Positions 56,401 through 64,000 of a stretch of 64,000 nucleotides of DNA are shown here, piece by piece; the first letter of the stretch is position 1; every line of letters starts with the position of its first letter. Source of the stretch: Pelomyxa schiedti. Lineage: Eukaryota > Evosea > Pelobiontida > Pelomyxidae. The notes beneath the pieces were generated by a model. The model was not told the origin of the DNA and did not search any database. It saw only the letters and a list, made by a program, of their open reading frames with translations. Made by a program: the position numbers and the translations under genes. The stretch is from positions 1-64,000 of the forward strand of contig JAHLWZ010000803.1 of the NCBI GenBank assembly GCA_020536535.1. The letters are read 5' to 3'.

Positions 56401-59400
56401 ACTGTCTGACAATCTTATCATTTTTTCTGGTAGAAATCTCACTGGGAGCGTACAAAATACTTTGGCTGTAGGCATGCACAATATCACTCTTGCAGCAACA
56501 AATCAATTTATGTCAAGCACCGCGACAAGCTTTATCACAGTAGGAAAAATTGAAATTGGTTGCACAGATACCAGCCCCGATATTGTTATTCTGAATTCCC
56601 CTTCAAACTCGAGCCACTACATACCACAGCCCGTCCTTTTTTCTTGGTCAAAGCCTGGGTTCAATTTCGGTATCAACTGCAATGGTTCCCAGAACACATA
56701 CATTGTTCAAACGAAAGTGGATACAGCCTCCACATGGAACACAACTCAAACAACGCTCACGACTTTTTCTCAAACGTTTGGCGATGGATTGTGGTGGTGG
56801 AATGTGATAGCCACAAACGGTATACTGTCAACGCAATCCCCTGATTTCTGTTTCAGTGTTTGCACAACAGCTCCTCCGCTACAACCCTCCCCACTAGCAC
56901 CCGTTGGCCCCATAATTGGATCCACAACAGTAACCTTTCAATGGAACTCGCCTTCATCATGGGGAAATCCATGTGGAAAATCCAGCTACATCATTTTTAC
57001 GATCAATAAAGTAGCAGTAACCCTGCAGGCAAATACTACTGAGTATACAATTAACCAACACATCACTCAAGAGAACACCTGGTCTGTCCAGGCATGTCTT
57101 GATGGTGCCATTTGCTCCTTAAAAGGGATAGCAAACTTCACACTCTGCACGCCATCTGCCCCTGTGTTACCTCCAACTTTACTTTCTCCACCCAACAATT
57201 TCATCACCACGGGTACTTCAGTTACTTTTTCCTGGACTCCTTTCCCTGCTGAAGATTGTAGTTCTTCCGCTTGGCACTACTCAGAGATTTTCATCAACAA
57301 AGCCAACCCACCCACATTTTACACAATTTCTAATGAGTCTTCCTTCATATTCCTTAAAGAGACTCAAGAAATAACGCAGTACTTCTGGTCTGTGAGATAC
57401 AACAATGGGTGGGGTTTTTCGCCATCTGCAACAACACAGACTTTTACAATGTGTACTACCCGGTCACCCACGTTACCTGAACAGCAACTTCCAATTGATG
57501 GTGAGGTTCTCCTAGAGGGGGAACCTATTGTTTTAAAGTGGATGTTGGGAGATTGGGGGGAAACCTGTGCAGACAGTGCCAAAGTGGTCATTGTCTACTT
57601 ATCACACAATGAAACTACTGAAAATGTATCTTACGAACTTCTCCTTGATCCTTTATCGACCAGGTGTGTAAAGTGACTCTCATAAACACTTACATTCTTC
57701 AGTTATGACTGCACAAAACTTGTCAATTACACAGGAGAGTGGACCTGGTCTGTAGCCGTGAACAATTCCCTGGAAACGGTCACTACATCTCTTTACTGCT
57801 TTCCTTTCACCTCTTCATTAGGTGGAACAGTCCTCAAAGAATTTCTACATCTGCCTGCAGCAAATACCAGATACTCCGATACCACTCAGCCCTGCCTCTG
57901 GTACTACATTTCAACAAACTACGGTGTTACTGCAGTGGGGAAATGTTCAATATGGAACCAGCTGTTTTTCTCATTCCCTAAGTCTCACATTATATCTGAG
58001 CAATACCCCAACGAGTATTGGTGCTATTGCCTCAGTTAGTCTTGCCACAAATTTTACTATCACTTTGCCCGCCGGTTTTTCCTTTTCCCGCAAACCTTCC
58101 ATATTTACCTACATTAGGTACATACTTCTGGCAATTAGACGCCTCAAATGGAGACCTGACATCACATAAATCGGCTATATTCAACTTTACAAGTACAATG
58201 TGCCTTCCTATCACTAAGGTCTCACTTTTTTACAGTTTGCATCTCTTCATATCCAGGGCTGCCAGCCCTGCTCTATCCTCCAAATGGAGCTGCCGACGTG
58301 CCTACCAACTCCAGCCCAGTTATAAGCACTTTATCGTATTGGGGCACAGAATGCACCACCGCAACTAATAGGATGTATCAACTATTAGTCTCCGACGAAG
58401 CAGGGGGGTCGATGGATCTAATAGATAGTGTGGCCTATAGTTATACTTCTCCAGCAGAAATATCTTTCCTTTTGCCACAGCCATGGGGCCAGCAACAGAG
58501 GTTGACCATTCATTACTTAGTGTAAAAATTTTCCAACTTGATCTTAACAAGGTACTGGTACAAAATAAGAGTTACAAATTGCGACCAGCTCGGGGCAGAA
58601 ACCCCTATAAGTTACTTTGATGCTTGCGACTTCCTGCTTCCCGCTGTGCCTGCTCTCAACTCTCCAAGTAATGGGAGTGTGAATGGAACATATCTACGGC
58701 AGAGTTTCTCTTGGAGCCGCGTGACAAACTACGGAAGAGAGTGCCGAGAAGACCTCTCAGATTGGTCTGTATTGCTCTTTTTCTCATTATGGAGATTCGA
58801 GGGTAAAAATCGCATTTCCACGCCATTGACTAAATTGTCTCCAGAATCAGACCTTTACTGGAATAGAACTATTAATTCAACCTTGGCCCCTGATTCAACC
58901 TCTACTTCTCTTGATAATCTCAGTCCTAATACATCATACAAGTGGGCAGTGGCATCTTCAAATGGCTACGAGATCTCTGTATCTGATTTCTTCTATTTTC
59001 GTACTCAAGTCAGGTTAGCCTTCAGTCAAAGGCTTTTGTCTTAATCCATTACTAGCTTATGTTATGATATTATCTGTGTTCACGGTTACTGTCAAATAAA
59101 TGAAGGTGTACCTTTTTGCCATTGTGATTCCGCTGACTGGCTCGGACCCCAATGCAATTCTACACACCCAGGTTTCTTGAATTCAAGTTTTCCATGATTA
59201 AATAAAACTTATTAGATGAGCCTAAGAGCAAGAATCACCTACCTCTACTTGCACTTTTAGCAATTCCATGTGTCATTGGCGTCTCCTTGGGGGCAGTAAT
59301 ATTCTTGTACAGAAAACGGAGGCAACGCATTAAACTGAACTCTGCTTCTTTGAATAAACTTCGGTATACCAATCTGTAAATATCACTACTGACTTCTTCA

Positions 59401-60806
59401 GATTCTCTGAAGTAAAAGTGAGTTCTTTTGGAACCGATGAGGAAATTACTCAAAAGCGGCAGACTATTGAGGAGCTGCTTGTACATTTCATCCTTGTTTT
59501 CCTAAAATAACTGGTGACAGAATCACGAAATTGAAGCCGGGATCTGGGCTACAGTGGACGTACTTGCATCTGAAACGCCAATAACCGAGTCTGAAAACGT
59601 TAGCAAAGCTCTCGTGTATATTTATGAGCACTACGGGAAAGCCAATGACATGGTATTTATTTTGACAATCACCTTGCTTCCTCACCTCTTTGCAAGATAA
59701 GACATTTGATACTATCTGAGATTATCAGAGCAGGTGACGACGCATCTACACTATTTAGATCTAATAGCTTTTCAACCAAATGTTTCAAGGTATCACTGAA
59801 ATTTGTTGTAACATACATTTTATACAAGTAGGTTTATTCAAAAATGGTTGGCCTATCTTATCTCTTCCAAACACTGGCTGTTTTGTTTGAAAGTATCCTT
59901 CAAGAATTTGTAGACAAACAGGTTAGGTAACATCTTTTTTCAATCACCAACTAAACTACTTATTTTAGGTGGACACAGGAGAATCCGTAGAGCTCGTAAC
60001 AACAGATTATGAAGTTTCTGCTTTCTTCTTCAAGAGTCAAATTTGTAATTTACTGCAGGTTGACCCTGAAGAAATGGATACAGGAGCTGATGCCGACTTG
60101 AACGCTATTGGCATCGAGCTTATCTGCACAAAATTCCTTGTTCAAATTCTGAGATCCTCCCCCAACCTCCCGGTTTCGATTTGTTCCATATGCTCCTTCT
60201 TGAAAGATGAAGTGGGTTCTCTTCCTCCCTTCAAGTCTTTGACAATAAATTTTCCAGGTCCACAAGAAATTTCCCGATAGTGTCTTCTCTTCTATTGGTT
60301 CTTTCTTGTTTCTCCGCTTCTTCAATCCAGCATTATCAGTTCCCGAAACGTATGTTACTAATTGTAACTCAGCAACTATAAACCAAAAAAACACAGGTAT
60401 GGAATCCTGTCAAAATCACCTCCTGGGGAAATAAGGCGGCAATTGATCATAATTGCAAAAATTTTACAAAACCTAGCTAATGGGGTGCAGTTTGGTGCCA
60501 AAGAACCCTTCATGGTTAAGTTCAATACTTTCCTTGAAACCAACACCCCTTCACTGAAAAGGTCAAACTTCATTTCTTTTCCAATGGTAACCTGTGAATA
60601 GCTTTTACGATGAAATATGTACTAAAGGGGCTGAAGAGCCTGCCAAACCCGTTCCCGTACCTCCAAAGTTTTTCTCTGATTCTCTCCTTGTTGTCTCTTC
60701 CGAGATGGTTCTTTCCCTGCCTTCTTTTTGCACCTCACTATTTAACCAGGAAGATATAAAGAAAAGAGAGAAACGCAACAAGCGCAAAACCAAAGTCAAG
60801 GACTGA
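53434..60806 (+). CDS. Giant lectin receptor with cytoplasmic RasGAP domain
   Basis: Single-pass receptor, roughly 1,900 residues. Start at 53434, with a late hydrophobic signal (TLVVVLLYPTIALGG). Ectodomain in order: a Cys-containing first module; a SUEL/galactose-lectin-like domain (RICADSNSEVKLNCGG, EVEAKCEGVSSCQFALVNKI); FN3/Ig-like modules; a C-type lectin domain (about 54,940-55,370: SREWANAAVTCQNATAVSLA, GVFQWVDGTEGVWN, DCVYMNSTGFFADTC); about ten more FN3/Ig-like repeats with many N-glycosylation sites; and one EGF module (CVHGYCQINEGVPFCHC). A transmembrane helix (about 59,237-59,320) ends in RKRRQRIK. The cytoplasmic part is a RasGAP domain: TLFRSNSFSTKCFK with the arginine finger at 59,757, then SIGSFLFLRFFNPALSVPET and IIIAKILQNLANGVQFGAKE. 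Junctions across the membrane exon were checked in phase. Confidence 0.85.
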
Positions 60807-60902
60807 AATACCCAATTTTAAATTAGGATTAGATTAGAAAAACTACCAGAATTTAGAGCAACTTGTCTAATTACTTTTGGCCATAAAAAACAAAAAAGAA
60901 AA

Positions 60903-61737
60903 ATGTCATCAGAAACCGGTTGCTGCCCAGGAAGTACGTCGACGGTCATTAATTGATATAAATAAACAAACCACAACACGGATCTTTGTGTTGGTGTTGT
61001 ATTTCCTTTCCGTACTAGTACGGGTTTTGTGGGTTTTCATCTCTGAGGCTTGAATAGAGCTCTATGATTTGTTCTCTTGGAAGTGTCGAATTACTTCAGC
61101 AACAGTAGTTGGACTTGCAACAACCACGTGGATATTGACAAATTGGTGCCGATTGAGCGTGTTGACATTTACGTCATTTGTGCTGTTGGCGTTGATGGTT
61201 GCTTTCTCGGCACACGTTTACGCCACTATGTTCTTCGAGACACATATTATTGGGCGAAAACCAGAGAACCCCTTCAAGTGTGCCCACTAACCCTTTCTTT
61301 TCTTTTCTAAGTCCCTTTATGCTACACAGGGATGCTCAGGCACCGAGTATTTCTTGTGATGTTGGGGAAGTCTCTGAGAGTATTGCCAACTTCATCAATT
61401 TTTGGATTGCTGAAATCACCAATATGTTGCATTACACCAACCCCAAGACAACTCTCAAGGTTCAACCCGTATAGACACTTCCCAACTTTTTCCTTAACGT
61501 TTTCTCGTGCAGTGCGTGGCGGGGCTTATTTTCACGATGCTTGTGGGGAAATGCGTTTCCGGTTGCACTTTTGTTTACCTCGCTGTGCTTTTGCCCTTTA
61601 TCCTCCTGCCACTGTACATCAAGCACGGGGAGACTGCACTTTGCTGTATCAACAGGATCCACGCACGGATCGGCACCCTATGCCCTGCTGTGTGCCCTGC
61701 TCCCCAAAAGGTGGATGAACACAAAAAGAGTGATTAA
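60903..61737 (+). CDS. Reticulon-family ER membrane protein
   Basis: Shapes tubular ER by inserting two hydrophobic hairpins. Exon 1 (60903) reads MSSETGCCPG. A GTACGT donor removes an intron of about 130 bp, and exon 2 continues KLYDLFSWKCRITSATVVGL, the family entry phrase (usually DLxYWRxxxxS). Hairpin 1: TSFVLLALMVAFSAHVYATM. The loop VGEVSESIANFINFWIAEIT follows, then hairpin 2: CVAGLIFTMLVGKCVSGCTF with VYLAVLLPFILLPLYIKHG. The protein ends EHKKSD, which fits a dilysine KKxx ER-retrieval signal. Length about 210 residues, normal for the reticulon homology domain alone. It begins only 96 bp after the receptor gene stop. Confidence 0.82.
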
Positions 61738-61836
61738 CAACAACACACCCACCCCTTTTTGGTTCTTTCTACCAATTAGGACACAGAGTACAAAATTGAC
61801 AAGTTTTTTTTATTTTCCATTGTTCTTACAAAATAG

Positions 61837-64000
61837 TTAGGGCTGTGATAGGTTGGGGCTTGTGTCACCACTTTTCCTTTCTTTTGTGCAACTTCCACTG
61901 GTGTTATTATCACTTTCGCCTTCACTGTCCACCATATGAAAGTAGTCTTCTAGAAGCCGAAAGACTCTACTGTAAATGCGATCACTAGAATGCTCTTGTA
62001 GCATTTCAAGGTACAAAACACCGTGTGATTGTTCTATTACCTAGGGTGCTGCAAGTTTAAAAACCAGGAATTTAGGGAGGTGTTACTTGAACAAAAGGGT
62101 TAATGGAATTTGGTGTGCAATAAGCATCCCCTGTTTTTAACACAGTTTCGATAGTCTAAAAGGAAATGTTGACATCGAGGTGAGTATTACAAAAACTTGA
62201 CCTCAATAATCACAGTTACCATCTTGGTATCACCACAACTTAGTAGTAAGCACATGGGCTCAATAAAATTCTGTGAAATGAGGGATCTAAATTGTGTGTT
62301 GGATGTATGTTATTTCGCCTGAGAATGTACCCAATATGTTCAGAGCCGCCGCCTGAAACGGCATTACATATTGCCCAACAAGCTTCTTTCTTAATTTCCA
62401 TATCTGTACTACTCATGCACTGAATTAATGGTGGAATGAGATCGGCATTTATTATGGCAGCAACTTGCTCTCTTCCAGGTTTCAGAAACTAAAGAACAAA
62501 GGAGAATAACCTGGTCCCAGCTGCAACATTTGACAACTGTTTTGTTTTAGCTATAAACTTTATTTTTTTTTAAATAAATCATACCACCCAGCAGGCCTCT
62601 TTTTTGATGCATTTTTTTGGGTTCTTTAACCTTTATGCTCAGGGTTAATAGAAGACCAAACACTGGAGACATACAAAGGTCCCATTGCAGGTAAGAGACC
62701 AGCATCAATTACCCCCTGGGTTTGAGTGTGCCTGAAAGATTTAGTACAAAAGCCTAAGAAGGAAAAAAAACTCACGTTCCAGTGACAATGTTCCCCAAAG
62801 CCCGCATTGCCGGAATTTGCATGTTGACATTGTTCACCTTAACAGGTTCATGTTTTGAAAACCGTAACTAAAGAAATGCATACTGAGAGAAGTGGGACAA
62901 CAACTCGACAAATCCCTGCCTCTAGAATAGCCTGATTCGGGATTTCACCCCCATCTGACAAGTAACTGAGACCCCTTTTGGTTGAAAAAAAAGGTTCGGT
63001 GTTGAAAAAATTTGCAAAGGCAATACCACAGGGCATCTGTTAGAACATCGATGTCATTGTACTGAAGTAACGCACACAATGTAGGCAAAACTAAAACAGA
63101 TGAAAAAGCATTCGCCATTGATAGGTAACATACCAGGTTTAATGGGAGAAAAATCTGGGGGTGGCTTTCCCCTACAAAGGTTTGATATCGTCCATGTCTA
63201 ATTATAGGGTAGAGTTATGGTAGTTGCTAAACCTAGCATACTGCATTACGTATCAGAGATATTGATGTTGAGTCTTGTGCTACTAGGCGAATCAATGGAG
63301 GTACAATCCCTACACGAATGACATAATCTCTGTAGGTTGAGCTATCACCAGCTATATTCCCTAACCCCCACACGGCCTTTTTTCCCCCCTGTCAGTACAG
63401 ACGATGTTGGTTTGGTGTTAACAACTTGTTCTCGAAGTTCTGGATCAGGAGATGACATTAACCCTATTAGAAGGGGTACAGCACCCGTTTCTATAACAGC
63501 CTGTGTTTGCTTGCTTGTACCACTGGCAACTTTAGTTAAAGGTTAATTTACACGTTGTTTTTTGGTTTCAGGATGATAAAAGGGCTATACTGTTTGTAAT
63601 TGCCCAAGCAGCTTCAAATTGTAATTTTGGGTTATCTAACTTGGGTTTTTTTTATAAAATGAATGCCAAAAAATACAGCACTGTTAACGAGAAGTTCTTA
63701 AAAAGTGGAAAGATACCACGGAAAGAAATTGCACAAGCCGTGGAAGCACCCCACTGTCAATAACTTCAGCAATTGGTGGGTTGTGCTCTGCAACAGGGAC
63801 AGAGTGAGGTGGAAGAGTTTCTTTTTCAAAAAAATTGGGATTTTGCGGAGTGTCTTTTTAAGGAGCATACCAACAGAGAGGAGTTGTCTGATTTGCTGCG
63901 TTGCGGGAAAGTGTAGAGACGTGTCATTTCCCATGCACGCTGCAACCATTTGTGCTAGTGTCTTTGAGAAAGTCATTTCCCATCAAGTGTGCTAGTCACG
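61837..64000 (-). CDS. Importin alpha (karyopherin alpha), 5' end outside the window
   Basis: Cargo adaptor that binds nuclear localisation signals through armadillo repeats. From the right edge leftward: [40 protein letters not shown]; the segment for repeats 2-4 spread over small exons at 63,300-63,640; [90 protein letters not shown]; and [20 protein letters not shown]. The tail is Ser/Asn/acidic and stops at 61837-61839. The W..N pairs of ARM repeats are visible (ACWAICN). The importin-beta-binding N-terminus lies beyond 64,000. Introns are short and numerous. Convergent with the reticulon gene, 99 bp away. Confidence 0.88.

Overview
The window is nuclear DNA from a eukaryote with a compact, gene-dense, intron-rich genome. 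Almost every gene is split by GT-AG introns of about 40-100 bp, many with long T tracts before the acceptor. Intergenic gaps are mostly 80-500 bp. I can support about 26 protein genes on both strands, no RNA gene, no CRISPR array and no intact mobile element. The gene set (PIWI-clade Argonaute, RTRAF/hCLE, reticulon, MARCH ligase, NADAR, SUEL and C-type lectins, RasGAP, C1-SH3 scaffold) suggests a free-living unicellular eukaryote of the amorphean side (amoebozoan or unicellular opisthokont relative). I cannot name the organism from sequence alone.

Layout, left to right. 0.3-2.1 kb: mitochondrial-type DnaJ (+). 2.1-3.4: dual-specificity phosphatase (+). 3.4-5.4: secreted DUF4434-like protein (-). 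5.7-8.9: coiled-coil protein with DVPPP repeats (+). 9.0-10.4: mitochondrial carrier (-). 10.6-12.5: Tra2-like splicing factor (+). 12.6-13.6: unknown nuclear-type protein (-). 14.1-14.5: small unknown gene (+), whose stop overlaps the stop of a membrane protein (-, 14.5-16.4). 16.9-19.4: poly(A)-binding protein (+). 19.5-20.7: RTRAF (-). 20.9-22.4: NADP isocitrate dehydrogenase (-). 22.9-24.9: HAD/NIF-type phosphatase-like protein (-). 24.86-25.2: a 100-N gap flanked by an exact 121-bp duplication. 25.86-26.2: frameshifted Sel1-repeat relic. 26.5-28.4: ammonium transporter (+). 28.6-29.4: small membrane Cys-rich protein (+). 29.5-30.9: MARCH E3 ligase (-). 31.0-32.9: unknown CxxC protein (+). 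33.2-36.7: C1-SH3 scaffold (+). 36.8-39.1: SLC38-type amino-acid transporter (-). 39.4-43.3: PIWI Argonaute (+). 43.5-44.1: NADAR protein (+). 44.3-45.2: RNA polymerase subunit RPB5 (-). 45.7-47.3: NHL-repeat protein (+). 47.4-49.6: unknown protein (-). 49.9-51.1: UBE2Q-like E2 (+). 51.2-53.2: SPLG-repeat disordered protein (+). 53.4-60.8: giant lectin receptor with a cytoplasmic RasGAP (+). 60.9-61.7: reticulon (+). 61.8 to the right edge: importin alpha (-, 5' end outside).

Most genes are unrelated housekeeping genes and not an operon-like system. A loose RNA theme exists (Tra2, PABP, RTRAF, PIWI, RPB5), but nothing shows co-regulation. The strongest candidate for a new system is the 53.4-60.8 kb receptor. 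Its extracellular part carries a SUEL-type lectin domain, a C-type lectin domain, an array of FN3/Ig-like repeats and an EGF module. A single membrane span joins this to a RasGAP domain with its arginine finger intact. I traced most splice junctions by hand and the frame stays open across those. This is plexin-like logic (ligand outside, Ras/Rap GAP inside) built from different parts.
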